Notes under the pieces: model-generated
Seen by the model: only the letters and a program-made list of their open reading frames with translations
The model's database searches: none
What the model was told of the DNA's origin: nothing
In this document: one piece after another, positions 1 to 9,548 of the stretch
Layout of the letters: each line of letters starts with the position of its first letter
Numbering within the stretch: the first letter of the stretch is position 1
NCBI RefSeq assembly: GCF_016009175.1
Contig: NZ_JADUCM010000009.1
Coordinates: forward strand, 1 to 64,000
Source of the DNA: Pseudomonas alkylphenolica
Lineage (GTDB): Bacteria > Pseudomonadota > Gammaproteobacteria > Pseudomonadales > Pseudomonadaceae
DNA length: 64,000 nt
Direction of reading: 5' to 3'
Translations under genes and position numbers: made by a program

Positions 1-60
1 CCCCCCGCCCCCCCCCCCCCCGCCCGCCCACCCCCCCGGGCCCCCCCGGGGGGTTCCATC
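1..60. other. C-rich low-complexity start of window
   Basis: The first ~60 bases are almost only C with scattered G, quite unlike the rest of the window, and they merge into the C-runs next to the aroF terminator. This looks like a low-quality sequence or contig end rather than biology. No gene is visible in it. Confidence 0.6.
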
Positions 61-70
61 CACACCCCCC

Positions 71-103
71 CAAAAAACCCCCCGGGCAATGCCCGGCGTT
101 TTT
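71..103 (-). terminator. Rho-independent terminator of aroF
   Basis: Stem CCGGGC / GCCCGG (82-87 and 91-96) with a 3-nt loop, followed on the minus strand by a G-run and TTTTTT. It lies 18 bp past the aroF stop. A short T-run on the plus strand (99-103) would also allow termination from the other side. Confidence 0.7.
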
Positions 104-114
104 GTGTCTGCGGA

Positions 115-1191
115 TCAGGCGCGGTTGCGCTTGGGCAGCACGTCCTTGAGTTTGGCGTGCATGCTGCGCAGGGTTTTTTCGGTAGCGTCCCAGTCGATGC
201 AGGCGTCGGTGATCGAAACACCGTACTGCAGGTCTTCGAGGTTTTTCGGAATCGCCTGGCAGCCCCAGTTCAAGTGGCTTTCGACCATCAGGCCGATGAT
301 CGACTGGTTGCCTTCGAGGATCTGGTTGGCGACGTTCTCCATCACCAGTGGCTGCAGGGCCGGGTCCTTGTTGGAGTTGGCGTGGCTGCAGTCGACCATG
401 ATGTTCGGCTTGATCTTGGCTTTGGCCAGCGCTTGCTCGCACAGCGCGACGCTGACCGAGTCATAGTTCGGCTTGCCGTTGCCGCCACGCAGCACCACGT
501 GACCGTAGGCGTTGCCTTTGGTGGTGACGATGGACACGCCACCTTCCTGGTTGATACCCAGGAATCGGTGCGGGCTGGAAACCGACTGCAGGGCGTTGAT
601 GGCGACGGTCAGACCGCCATCGGTACCGTTCTTGAAGCCCACGGCCGACGACAGGCCGGACGCCATTTCGCGGTGGGTCTGGGATTCGGTGGTACGTGCG
701 CCGATGGCCGACCAGCTGATCAGGTCCTGCAGGTATTGCGGGGAGATCGGGTCGAGCGCTTCGGTGGCGGTCGGCAGGCCCATTTCTGCCAGGTCCAGCA
801 ACAGCTGGCGGCCAATGTGCAGGCCGTCCTGGATCTTGAACGAGTCATCCAGGTACGGGTCGTTGATCAAGCCCTTCCAGCCCACGGTGGTACGTGGCTT
901 TTCGAAGTACACACGCATGACCAGGTACAGGGTGTCGGAGACTTCGGCGGCGAGGGCCTTGAGGCGCTCGGCGTATTCATGGGCCGCTTTGATGTCGTGG
1001 ATCGAGCAGGGACCGATCACCACAAACAGGCGGTGATCCTTGCCATCAAGGATATTGCGCACAACTTCACGGCCCGCAGTCACGGTCTTGAGCGCGGTGG
1101 CGCTGAGGGGAATTTCCTTCTTGAGCTGATCGGGGGTGATCAAGGTCTCGTTGGAGGCAACGTTTAGGTCATCGATCGGTAAATCAGCCAT
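115..1191 (-). CDS. aroF: 3-deoxy-7-phosphoheptulonate (DAHP) synthase, class I
   Basis: Condenses phosphoenolpyruvate with erythrose 4-phosphate to DAHP, the first step of the shikimate pathway to aromatic amino acids; cytoplasmic. The 358-residue protein is full length for the AroF/AroG/AroH family. Visible family blocks are GPCSIHD (metal-binding Cys), the KPRTTVGWKG substrate loop, GARTTESQTHRE in the middle of the barrel, and VDCSHANS near the C-terminus, which holds a metal-binding His. The ATG at 1191 gives the expected N-terminus. A strong terminator follows. The feedback specificity (Tyr, Phe or Trp) cannot be told from motifs alone; aroF is used because it is the usual name at this Pseudomonas locus. 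Confidence 0.95.
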   Translation of the reverse strand: MADLPIDDLNVASNETLITPDQLKKEIPLSATALKTVTAGREVVRNILDGKDHRLFVVIGPCSIHDIKAAHEYAERLKALAAEVSDTLYLVMRVYFEKPRTTVGWKGLINDPYLDDSFKIQDGLHIGRQLLLDLAEMGLPTATEALDPISPQYLQDLISWSAIGARTTESQTHREMASGLSSAVGFKNGTDGGLTVAINALQSVSSPHRFLGINQEGGVSIVTTKGNAYGHVVLRGGNGKPNYDSVSVALCEQALAKAKIKPNIMVDCSHANSNKDPALQPLVMENVANQILEGNQSIIGLMVESHLNWGCQAIPKNLEDLQYGVSITDACIDWDATEKTLRSMHAKLKDVLPKRNRA

Positions 1192-1253
1192 CGTGTTACT
1201 CGTCAGGTCACGGGTGCCGGCCGCCAGCGATCCCCGTGCGGCGGAGCAGCAAG

Positions 1254-1259
1254 ATTGTA
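1254..1259 (-). promoter_or_regulatory. Candidate -10 element of aroF
   Basis: On the minus strand the sequence reads TACAAT about 63 bp upstream of the aroF start. No convincing -35 is seen at 16-18 bp, so this is a weak assignment. Confidence 0.3.
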
Positions 1260-1360
1260 CGCAGCGGGGAGCCGAACCTTAGCGCGTTACACCGTGGCTC
1301 GACAATGGGTAGCAGCCGCTTTCCTGCGTCGGAAAGCCCACGGGTGCAGGGTTTTTGTCC

Positions 1361-1807
1361 TTAAATGAGAATCTGTCGGGTATGGCTGGCTTCAAGGCTG
1401 GCTTCGGAGAATTCACCGGCATGCTGTTTGACCCACTGCTGGGCCAGGGCATCGAGATCGATCAGCGCGGTTTGCGCCCTCATGTGTTGCTGGTAAAGGT
1501 GCTGGATCTGGCACACCTGTTCGCTCATTCGCGCGCCGAACAGTGCCTGTTCATCGACGAAGGCAATACCGACCCGGTAGCCGTCCTGCTGTTTCTGGCA
1601 CCAGGCCACGTATCCCGGGTAACGGGCGCTTTCGCCCAGGGAAGGGATGATCATCTCAACTGCCATTCCGCGGCGGTACGCGCGGGGATGGTTGCAGGCG
1701 ATACCGCCCAGGCTGATAGTGTGCAGCCGCTGGCGGAACAGGCTGGGCGACTGACGTAACGCCAGTTCGACCGGAACATCGTCCGGGTGAGGCAGAAAAC
1801 CACGCAT
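1361..1807 (-). CDS. PilZ-domain protein
   Basis: A 148-residue protein whose first two thirds fit a PilZ domain: the strand RLHTISLGGIAC corresponds to the (D/N)xSxxG motif, and YRVGIAFVD to the conserved later strand. PilZ domains bind cyclic di-GMP in many proteins, but the canonical RxxxR ahead of the first strand is only loosely present (RQSPSLFRQR), so binding is uncertain. The C-terminal ~45 residues look helical and family-specific. A GGAG ribosome site lies 7 bp before the ATG at 1807. The gene diverges from panE and sits upstream of aroF on the same strand, with 169 bp between them. Its biological target is unknown. Confidence 0.75.
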   Translation of the reverse strand: MRGFLPHPDDVPVELALRQSPSLFRQRLHTISLGGIACNHPRAYRRGMAVEMIIPSLGESARYPGYVAWCQKQQDGYRVGIAFVDEQALFGARMSEQVCQIQHLYQQHMRAQTALIDLDALAQQWVKQHAGEFSEASLEASHTRQILI

Positions 1808-1923
1808 GCTCGACTCCGTGTCGATTTTTTGACCTTGTTCGCCTGAGTATAGTGATGGATCGTAAGGCTGTTGATTTGCGTGTGAAAAAATTGAACAAAA
1901 ATTGAACGTTCGGGGGAAGCAGT

Positions 1924-2880
1924 ATGACGAGCAAACGTCCGCGTATCGGCATCATCGGAACAGGTGCCATTGGTGGCTTCTATGGGGTGATGCTGGCCAG
2001 GGCCGGATTTGATGTGCATTTCCTCCTGCGTACCGAGTTTGATGCAGTCAATGCCAACGGCATACGCATCGACAGCGCGGTGCACGGAACGCTGCAGTTG
2101 GCGGTGCAGGCCTACGCCTCTGTTGCCGACATGCCGTCCTGCGACTGGTTGCTGGTGGGCGCCAAGGCCACCAGCAATGCCGAGCTCGCCCCGGTCATCG
2201 CCAAGGCGGCGGCCGCGGATGGCAAAGTGGTGTTGCTGCAGAACGGTCTCGGCGTCGAAGAACAACTGCGGCCGTTGCTGCCGGACAGCCTGCATTTGCT
2301 CGGTGGGCTGTGCTACATCTGCGTCAATCGCGAGGCGCCGGGCGTGATCCGTCACCAGGCCCTGGGTGCAGTGAACCTGGGGTACCACAGCGGCCCGGCT
2401 GGCGACGCCGCACGTCAGACAATTACCCAGCAGGGTGCTGAACTGTTTCGCGCTGCCGGTATCGACTCGCACGCCATGAGCGACCTGGCGTGTGCGCGCT
2501 GGCAGAAACTGGTCTGGAATGTGCCTTATAACGGACTGTCGGTGCTCCTTCAGGGCGGCACCACGCCCCTGATGGCAGACTCCCACAGCCGGGCGTTGAT
2601 CCAGGCGTTGATGGCTGAAGTGGTTGAAGGTGCCCGTGCCTGCGGTCATGAAGTGCCACAGGGCTATGCCGAGCAGTTGTTCGCCGGCACCGAGAAGATG
2701 CCTGACTACTGGCCAAGCATGTATTACGACTATGTCCATAATCGCCCGCTGGAACTTGAGGGGATCTACGCCGAGCCGTTGGCCAGGGCGCGTGCAGCCG
2801 GTTGCAGTCTGCCGCGCATCGAGGCGCTCTATCAGGCGCTGGCGTTCATCGACCGGCGTAACCAGAAGACGGTGCAGTAA
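1924..2880 (+). CDS. panE: 2-dehydropantoate 2-reductase
   Basis: NADPH-dependent reduction of ketopantoate to pantoate in pantothenate/CoA synthesis; cytoplasmic. The 318-residue chain starts with the Rossmann signature GIIGTGAIGG, typical of PanE/ApbA, and carries the C-terminal catalytic helix with QKLVWNVPYN, where the family's catalytic Lys lies. Length is normal. A GGGGGAAG ribosome site precedes the ATG. It is followed after 46 bp by a 5'-nucleotidase gene on the same strand, and may be co-transcribed with it. Several PanE-like paralogs exist in pseudomonads, so another 2-oxo acid substrate is possible. Confidence 0.85.
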   Translation: MTSKRPRIGIIGTGAIGGFYGVMLARAGFDVHFLLRTEFDAVNANGIRIDSAVHGTLQLAVQAYASVADMPSCDWLLVGAKATSNAELAPVIAKAAAADGKVVLLQNGLGVEEQLRPLLPDSLHLLGGLCYICVNREAPGVIRHQALGAVNLGYHSGPAGDAARQTITQQGAELFRAAGIDSHAMSDLACARWQKLVWNVPYNGLSVLLQGGTTPLMADSHSRALIQALMAEVVEGARACGHEVPQGYAEQLFAGTEKMPDYWPSMYYDYVHNRPLELEGIYAEPLARARAAGCSLPRIEALYQALAFIDRRNQKTVQ

Positions 2881-2926
2881 CAGCCAGCGGCTACAGTGGA
2901 TATTCCTGGCACAAGAGGAAGCGTGC

Positions 2927-3835
2927 ATGAGCAAAAACCTGGGTGACAAACTGGTCGTCGCCATCTCGTCAAGGGCACTGTTTGACCTGAGCGAAAGCCA
3001 TCGGATCTACCTGGCGCAAGGCGTCGAGGCTTACCGCCAGTACCAGATCGAGCACGAGGACGAAGTGCTCAAGCCCGGGGATGCATTTTTGCTCGTGCAA
3101 AAACTGCTGGGTATCAATGCTCACCTTGGTCATCCCCGGGTCGAGGTGGTGCTGGTGTCGCGCAACAGTGCCGACACCGGCCTGCGGGTGTTCAACTCCA
3201 TCGAACACCACGGCCTGGGTATTTACCGCGCGGCGTTTGTCGGCGGGCGCAGCCCTTACCCTTACCTTGCAGCGTTTGGTTGTCACCTGTTCCTGTCCAC
3301 CGATGCCGACGATGTGCGCAGTGCGCTCGAAGCGGGTTTTGCAGCGGCGACCATTCTCTCCGGCGGCGCGCAGCGTGCGGCCAGCGATGAATTGCGAATC
3401 GCATTTGATGGCGATGCGGTGCTGTTTTCCGATGAGTCCGAGCGTGTGTATCAATTGGGTGGCCTGGAAGCGTTTCAGGCCAGTGAGCGTGAGGCTGCCC
3501 GCGAGCCGTTGCGGGGAGGGCCGTTCAAGCCGTTCCTCGCTGCGCTGAATCAGTTGCAGAGCGAGTTTCCCGACGGTGCCTGCCCCATCCGCACCGCGTT
3601 GGTCACTGCGCGGTCGGCGCCTGCCCACGAACGGGTGATTCGCACCCTGCGCGAATGGGATATTCGCCTGGACGAGTCACTGTTTCTCGGCGGCCTGGAC
3701 AAGTCGGCGTTCCTCGAGGCGTTTGCCGCCGACGTGTTTTTTGACGATCAGGCGGGCCACTGCGAGCGGGCGCGCAGTGTGGTCGCAACCGGTCATGTGC
3801 CGCATGGCATCAGCAACGAACCGACCCTTGGCTAG
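2927..3835 (+). CDS. Cytosolic 5'-nucleotidase (PF06189-type)
   Basis: A 302-residue protein of the bacterial 5'-nucleotidase family, expected to release phosphate from nucleoside monophosphates. It opens with LVVAISSRALFDL, and contains GINAHLGHPRVEVVLVSRNS and later LFLGGLDKSAFLEAFAADVFFDDQAGHC, where the acidic FFDDQ is HAD-like. The start is the ATG at 2927, preceded by GAGGAA at 2915-2920. The open frame runs further upstream over the end of panE, but the earlier codons do not resemble the family. It follows panE by 46 bp. Confidence 0.85.
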   Translation: MSKNLGDKLVVAISSRALFDLSESHRIYLAQGVEAYRQYQIEHEDEVLKPGDAFLLVQKLLGINAHLGHPRVEVVLVSRNSADTGLRVFNSIEHHGLGIYRAAFVGGRSPYPYLAAFGCHLFLSTDADDVRSALEAGFAAATILSGGAQRAASDELRIAFDGDAVLFSDESERVYQLGGLEAFQASEREAAREPLRGGPFKPFLAALNQLQSEFPDGACPIRTALVTARSAPAHERVIRTLREWDIRLDESLFLGGLDKSAFLEAFAADVFFDDQAGHCERARSVVATGHVPHGISNEPTLG

Positions 3836-3929
3836 TGGCCGTTTGCCGGAGCGCCGGACGGAACGGCGCGTGATTCGGGCGCTGCTAAGCTGAAGCTTGC
3901 TCTGCCCAAGCGGCAGTCGAGGAGGTCGA

Positions 3930-4427
3930 ATGATCCGTTCCATGCTCTATGCCACCGACCTCGGTGTGTACGCGCCTTTTGTCATGCAGCATGCGCTGGC
4001 GCTGGCGCGCACATTCAATGCAGAGCTCTATGTGATTCATGCCGTGGAACCGATGGGGCAGTTCGCCGAGTCGCTGTTGCAAAGTTACCTGGATGAACAA
4101 ACGCTGGACCAACTGCATCGTCAGGGGGTCAACAACGTTATGGCCAACATCGAGCAGCGGGTGCTGGAAAACTTTCGTGACGAATTGGGCGAAGAGGCCG
4201 ACCTGGCCCTGATCAAGGCGGTGCGCGTGCGTCAGGGGGACCCGGCCCAGGTGATTCTTGAGCAGGCTCAGCGCTTGAGTGTCGACCTGCTGATCTTCGG
4301 CAGTCACAGCCAGGGCGCGGGTGTCGATATCCCTCTTGGGCGTACGGCCGTACGCCTGTTGCAGTTGTCGCCGGTGCCGGTGTACATGGTGCCGCTGGCC
4401 CAACACCTTGGGCGTCGGAAGACTTAA
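3930..4427 (+). CDS. Universal stress protein (UspA family)
   Basis: A 165-residue single-domain Usp. It has the N-terminal strand MIRSMLYATDL, HALALARTFNAELYVIHAVEP, and a C-terminal IFGSHSQGAGVDIPLGRTAVRLL followed by SPVPVYMVPL, which matches the nucleotide-binding G-2x-G-9x-G(S/T) region of ATP-binding Usps. The start at 3930 has a strong GAGGAGGT ribosome site; the frame extends 11 codons upstream without one. It lies between the 5'-nucleotidase gene and cysB on the same strand. The stress that induces it is not apparent from the upstream DNA: no Anr box is seen here, unlike the second Usp gene near 27.9 kb. Confidence 0.9.
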   Translation: MIRSMLYATDLGVYAPFVMQHALALARTFNAELYVIHAVEPMGQFAESLLQSYLDEQTLDQLHRQGVNNVMANIEQRVLENFRDELGEEADLALIKAVRVRQGDPAQVILEQAQRLSVDLLIFGSHSQGAGVDIPLGRTAVRLLQLSPVPVYMVPLAQHLGRRKT

Positions 4428-4449
4428 CGCTGCGTTGTCGGGGGTTTCC

Positions 4450-5526
<1,077 letters not shown>

Positions 5527-5537
5527 CAGCGGGAGCG

Positions 5538-5576
5538 GACATGAAAAACCGGCCATCGTGCCGGTTTTTTCATGTC
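5538..5576. terminator. Bidirectional terminator between cysB and the ABC permease gene
   Basis: Almost perfect 15-16-bp inverted repeat GACATGAAAAACCGG / CCGGTTTTTTCATGTC with an 8-nt loop. The A-run and T-run make it usable by both convergent genes. Confidence 0.85.
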
Positions 5577-5587
5577 TCGGATTGTGC

Positions 5588-6814
5588 TCAGGCCATGTTC
5601 ATTGCGGTGGTGCCAACAAACACTGAAAGCATTGCAGCTATGGTCCCGGCACCCAGCTGGCGGCGGCTGAGTGCGCCACGCCAGGCCAGCTTGGCCAGGC
5701 CCAGGCTGGCCACAACCATCATCGCGCTAAAGGCGATCGCTGGTAGTGGTTGGTGCAGGCCCGGGTCTTCATTCAGCGCGCCCATCGCGAGAATGATGAG
5801 CGTCATCAAGATCTGCTTCTCCAGCAGGCAGTTACGCAGTTGTCGCATCACTGACGCCTGTAACTGATCGCGCGCAGGCAGGCCAGGCATCAGTAACAGT
5901 TCGGCCAAGGTAGCTCGACCCTTATCGTGCAGGTCAATGAGGCGGCCAATGGAGCGCAGTGGTATCCAGATCAACAGAACGGCAACCCACATCGACAGGA
6001 ATGGCCCGCTGTATGTCGGTTGCAGCGCATAGGCCACCACCGCAAAGCCGATCATGACCAGATAGCTCAAGTACTGCCGGCGCACGCCATGCGCTTGACG
6101 GATGGTCTGGTAGCCAAGGAGGGTGGCGATACGGTCCTGATACAGGCTGCCCGGGAGGGCGTTGGGCGTGTTCAAGCGCTGGGGTGCCGCAAGGCGCTCT
6201 TTCAATGGGCCGACTACCCCCAGGGTGGCTCCATCGAGCACTGCACCCAGCGGGGTGAGCAGTTCGCTGCGAGGTCGTTTCGCATGCCAGTGCCACAAGC
6301 CCGAGGTTAGCACCAGTGCCAGAACCCCAAGCATCGCGCTAAGACCGGGTTCAGCCAATACAGACCAGAAAAGGCCGAGCAGAGCGCTGGGAATGATCGA
6401 CAGAGCCAGGGGCGTGCTGAGTGCCAGCAGAGCGAAACACGAGCCCAGCCAGACTGCCGCAGCGAGCTGCAGGACGTCCTGGTTAGCGGGCGGCCACAGC
6501 AGCAGGTAGAGCAGTGGTGGGCCGACGCTCAATGTCAGGTGCGCAACAATGCCGCGCAGCAATGTGCGGCGAACGCCTGGCAGCCGCAAGGCGATCATGG
6601 TGCAAGCCAGGTTGCACAGCCGTGGCCCAAGTAGTCCCCACCATGCCAAGGCCGCGCTCAGCGCCCAGGTCAATGGCCCGGCTAGAGGCATGCCGTCGGC
6701 GGGCCCCAGGTGCCCGAGAAAAACACCGAAACTCAGAAGCACTAAATAACTCAGCACACTCGAAGAGAGAATCCAGGGGCCAGGAAACAGGGAGTCCAGC
6801 GCCTTGATCATCAT
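5588..6814 (-). CDS. ABC transporter permease, YtrA-linked type
   Basis: A 408-residue, very hydrophobic protein with about ten predicted membrane helices. Examples are the segments starting WILSSSVLSYLVLLSF, GIVAHLTLSVGPPLLYLL, YLSYLVMIGFAVVAY and FLSMWVAVLLIWIPL, with a charged cytoplasmic stretch in the middle. No enzymatic motif is visible. It overlaps the ATPase gene by 4 bp and ends a three-gene operon regulator-ATPase-permease, so it is best read as the membrane half of an ABC exporter. The substrate is unknown; related YtrA-controlled systems in other bacteria respond to cell-envelope-active compounds. Confidence 0.75.
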   Translation of the reverse strand: MMIKALDSLFPGPWILSSSVLSYLVLLSFGVFLGHLGPADGMPLAGPLTWALSAALAWWGLLGPRLCNLACTMIALRLPGVRRTLLRGIVAHLTLSVGPPLLYLLLWPPANQDVLQLAAAVWLGSCFALLALSTPLALSIIPSALLGLFWSVLAEPGLSAMLGVLALVLTSGLWHWHAKRPRSELLTPLGAVLDGATLGVVGPLKERLAAPQRLNTPNALPGSLYQDRIATLLGYQTIRQAHGVRRQYLSYLVMIGFAVVAYALQPTYSGPFLSMWVAVLLIWIPLRSIGRLIDLHDKGRATLAELLLMPGLPARDQLQASVMRQLRNCLLEKQILMTLIILAMGALNEDPGLHQPLPAIAFSAMMVVASLGLAKLAWRGALSRRQLGAGTIAAMLSVFVGTTAMNMA

Positions 6815-7683
6815 GCTGCCAGCTCCAGCATTAGGTCTTCCAGGCCAAGTCGGTGCAGGCTTGCTTGCTCGGGCAGTAGCGAGCGGGTTTCACCTTGGGC
6901 CAGGTTCAGTACCAGGCTCCAGCCGCCGTCGGGCAATGATCGCCGGGCTACTTCGCCAGGCAGTGGCCCGGCAGGCAGCGGACAGTGCTGGGGCCATTGC
7001 ACGCGGCGCAATTCGTCTTTGAGTTGGTCGGTTTCGGCATGGAGCCGGACGCGGCCTTGGTGAATCAGCGCAACATGGGAGGCGATGCGCTCCAGATCAG
7101 AGAGGATGTGGGTTGAGAACACCACGGTGCTGCCCTGTTCGCTGGCCAGCTCGACAATTTCCCGCAGCAACTCACGCCGAGCCAGCGGGTCCAGGCTGGC
7201 GGCCGGCTCGTCCAGCACCAGCAGGCGGGGTCGCGGGGCCAGGGCGCGAATGATCGCCACTTGCTGGCGCTGGCCGGGGGACAGATTCTGGATCAGGCGC
7301 TGGCCGTCCAGGCCCCAGCGCTGCAGCAGGTTCGTCGCCAGGTCGTTGTCCCAGTTCGGGTACAGGTTGGCACAGAACGACAGGGCATCTGCGACTTTCA
7401 TCCACTGCAGGCTGTCGCTGTGCTGCGGGACGTAAGCCAATGTGGCTTTGTCCTGGTCATCGATCTGCGTGGCGGCTTTGCCAAACAGCCTTGCCTCCCC
7501 ACTGTCTGCCTGGCGCAGGCCCAGCAGGCATTCGATCAGGGTGCTTTTACCTGCGCCGTTGCGCCCGAGCAGGCCCAGTACAGAACCGGGTGCAATGCTC
7601 AGCGAAACATCGTCCAGTGCCTGGTGATTTTTATAACGTTTGCTCAGGGCGCAGGCTTCAATCAGCGGGTCCGGATTACTCAT
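6811..7683 (-). CDS. ABC transporter ATP-binding protein
   Basis: The 290-residue ATPase subunit shows all nucleotide-binding motifs in order: Walker A GLLGRNGAGKST, signature NLSPGQRQQV, Walker B LLVLDEPAASLDP, and the H-loop VVFSTHILSDLE. The C-terminal ~80 residues are an accessory region, as in multidrug/antibiotic-type exporters (CcmA-like). It overlaps both its neighbours by 4 bp, so the three genes are translationally coupled. It should energise the adjacent permease. Confidence 0.9.
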   Translation of the reverse strand: MSNPDPLIEACALSKRYKNHQALDDVSLSIAPGSVLGLLGRNGAGKSTLIECLLGLRQADSGEARLFGKAATQIDDQDKATLAYVPQHSDSLQWMKVADALSFCANLYPNWDNDLATNLLQRWGLDGQRLIQNLSPGQRQQVAIIRALAPRPRLLVLDEPAASLDPLARRELLREIVELASEQGSTVVFSTHILSDLERIASHVALIHQGRVRLHAETDQLKDELRRVQWPQHCPLPAGPLPGEVARRSLPDGGWSLVLNLAQGETRSLLPEQASLHRLGLEDLMLELAA

Positions 7684-8078
7684 TGCGTTCCTTCGTGGGG
7701 CTGTTCTTCGTTCATGAGGGGGGTAAGGGCGTCGATCAATTGATCTAGGCTCAGGTCCAACTGCCGGGCCTGACGGGCCAGTTCCTGCAGGGTGGGCTGC
7801 AGGGCGTTCAGGCGTGTTTCGGTCGGGGTAACGGCTTGCTGGTGGGTGGCAACCTGCATGCCCTTGCCGCGCTGGCGTTCCAGTAAGCCCTGGGCTTCGA
7901 GCAGGGCGTAGGCTTTGGAAACGGTCATCGGGTTGATGGCATGGGCTGCGGCCACCTCACGTACTGACGGCAACCGAGTGCCGGCCGGGCAGCTGCCAGC
8001 GCTGATCAGGCGGGTGATCTGGCCGACAATCTGGCGATAGATCGGGTCGGGTGAGCTGGGTTCGATGTAGAGGGTCAT
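7680..8078 (-). CDS. GntR-family repressor, YtrA subfamily
   Basis: A small GntR regulator of 132 residues from the chosen ATG: winged helix with PIYRQIVGQITRLISAG, GTRLPSVREVAAAHAINPMTVSKAYALLEAQGLLERQRGKGMQV, and only a short two-helix dimerisation tail, which defines the YtrA type. The start is uncertain: ATGs at 8078, 8087 and 8111 are all in frame and none has a clear ribosome site. 8078 fits the family N-terminus. The first two candidates lie at the edge of, or inside, a perfect palindrome that should be its own operator. It is the first gene of the ABC exporter operon and probably represses it. Confidence 0.85.
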   Translation of the reverse strand: MTLYIEPSSPDPIYRQIVGQITRLISAGSCPAGTRLPSVREVAAAHAINPMTVSKAYALLEAQGLLERQRGKGMQVATHQQAVTPTETRLNALQPTLQELARQARQLDLSLDQLIDALTPLMNEEQPHEGTQ

Positions 8079-8083
8079 GGCGT

Positions 8084-8113
8084 CCATGTGTATTGGTGTA
8101 GCAATACACATGG
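8084..8113. promoter_or_regulatory. Perfect palindromic operator of the YtrA-type repressor
   Basis: Arms CCATGTGTATTG (8084-8095) and CAATACACATGG (8102-8113) are exact reverse complements with a 6-bp spacer. The core GTGTATTG..CAATACAC resembles operators reported for YtrA-subfamily GntR proteins. It overlaps the possible start codons of the regulator, so a bound repressor would block transcription at or just before the 5' end of the operon. Confidence 0.75.
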
Positions 8114-8198
8114 ATATGAACGCAAGGGCTTTTCTTCAGGCAAGAACAAACCGGGGCTGCTACGCGCCCCCTTAGGCCGTGGTCGGATTTTCAGTTGC

Positions 8199-9416
8199 TC
8201 ATGAAGTCGCTTCTGCGTGGGCGCCAGATGGGCCATGGGCACGCAGGCGTTGATGCGACCACAGTGCCACCAGCAGCACCAGTGCTGCAGCGCATAGCGC
8301 AACGATGAACCCGGCCCGGGCGCCGCCATCATCCACGGCGTATCCGGATGTCGCTGCACCCAGCGCGATGCCGATGTTCAGTCCGGCCAGCAGCCAGGTC
8401 ATGCCTTCGGTCAGGCGTTGTTCGGGCACCAGGCGCTCAACCAGCGACATTGCCACGATCAGGGTGGGGGCAAAGAACAGGCCGGCCACCAGTACGGCGA
8501 CAGCCAGCATGGGAATGCTCTCTGCCAGTAGCAGGGGCAGTGTGGTCGCAGCTGTCATCAGCCCACCCAGCAGCAGTAAACGATGCAATGGGGTTTGCAG
8601 CTTGAGCGTGCCGAACAGCAGCCCGGACAGGCACGAGCCCAGTGCGTAGGCAGATAGCACCAGCGTCGCTGCCGCGGGTTGGCCCAGTTGCTCGGCGAAG
8701 GCGACGCTGACGATATCCACAGTGCCGACAATAATGCCCATGGCCACCATCAGCAGTATCAGCAAGCGCACGTTTGCCGACCTGATCACCGATCCCGGGT
8801 GATCGCTGGCGGCGTTCTCCGACTGCACCGGCGGTTCGCTGCCACGCTGCGCGACAAGGGCGAGTACGCCAACGGCCAGCAACAACGCTGCAGCCAGTGG
8901 CCCGGCCTGTGGAAATACCGCCACACACAATCCGACCGAAAGGGGTGGCCCGGCGATGAAGGTGACTTCATCGAGTACCGTTTCCAGCGAGTAGGCCGTT
9001 TGCAGGCGAGGTTGACCCCGATAGATGCCTGTCCAGCGTGCCCGCACCATTGCCGACAGGCTGGGCATGAAGCCGGCAAGCAAGGCGCCGACGAACAGCG
9101 TCCAGTCCGGCGCCTGCCACCAGGTGCTGGCGGACAGAAGCAGCAGGCCGATGACGTTGACGGCGGTGGCGGCAGGCAGCACCCGGTGTTGCCCGTGGCT
9201 ATCCACAAGGCGGGAGATCTGCGGTGACAGCAGCGCGTAGGCCAGTACGAAGGTGGCGGACACTGCGCCCGCCAGCGCGTAGCTGCCGCGCAGTTGCGCG
9301 AGCATGGTGATGATACCGATGCCGGTCATGGGCAGCGCCACCCGCGCCAGCAGCCCCGCCAGGGTAAAGCCGGTAGCACCGGGTGCGGTGAACAATGCGC
9401 GATAAGGGTTGGCCAT
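8199..9416 (-). CDS. MFS transporter
   Basis: A 405-residue major facilitator with about 12 membrane helices; hydrophobic segments cover nearly the whole chain, with a polar loop near the middle (SEPPVQSENAASDHPG). The start at 9416 is chosen because GGAGA lies 7 bp upstream; the frame continues 18 codons further without a ribosome site. It diverges from a TetR regulator and shares the operator region with it, the classic layout of a regulated efflux pump. The substrate cannot be inferred. It ends 86 bp from the YtrA operator. Confidence 0.85.
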   Translation of the reverse strand: MANPYRALFTAPGATGFTLAGLLARVALPMTGIGIITMLAQLRGSYALAGAVSATFVLAYALLSPQISRLVDSHGQHRVLPAATAVNVIGLLLLSASTWWQAPDWTLFVGALLAGFMPSLSAMVRARWTGIYRGQPRLQTAYSLETVLDEVTFIAGPPLSVGLCVAVFPQAGPLAAALLLAVGVLALVAQRGSEPPVQSENAASDHPGSVIRSANVRLLILLMVAMGIIVGTVDIVSVAFAEQLGQPAAATLVLSAYALGSCLSGLLFGTLKLQTPLHRLLLLGGLMTAATTLPLLLAESIPMLAVAVLVAGLFFAPTLIVAMSLVERLVPEQRLTEGMTWLLAGLNIGIALGAATSGYAVDDGGARAGFIVALCAAALVLLVALWSHQRLRAHGPSGAHAEATS

Positions 9417-9467
9417 CGGGTTCTCCAGGGACATCGTTTGCCAGGAACTGGCGGTGCGCTGAAAATA

Positions 9468-9536
9468 CATACAGAGCGTATGAATAAAAGCGTATATTCA
9501 TACGTATTGAATGTAAACAATCATACGGCTCGTATG
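9468..9536. promoter_or_regulatory. Operator cluster between MFS and TetR genes
   Basis: Two copies of CATAC-N5-GTATG (9468-9482 and 9522-9536) flank a third dyad CGTAT-N4-ATACG (9491-9504). An overlapping ATTCA/TTGAAT-flanked TACGTA is at 9496-9512. The sites fill the divergent promoter and come within 15 bp of the TetR start, so they are the obvious binding sites of that regulator. Confidence 0.7.
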
Positions 9537-9548
9537 TAAGGAGTTTGA

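Noticed and set aside
1651..2964. 437-codon minus-strand frame across panE and the PilZ gene
   Set aside because: It covers panE antisense and shares sequence with the PilZ gene in another frame; no family resemblance.
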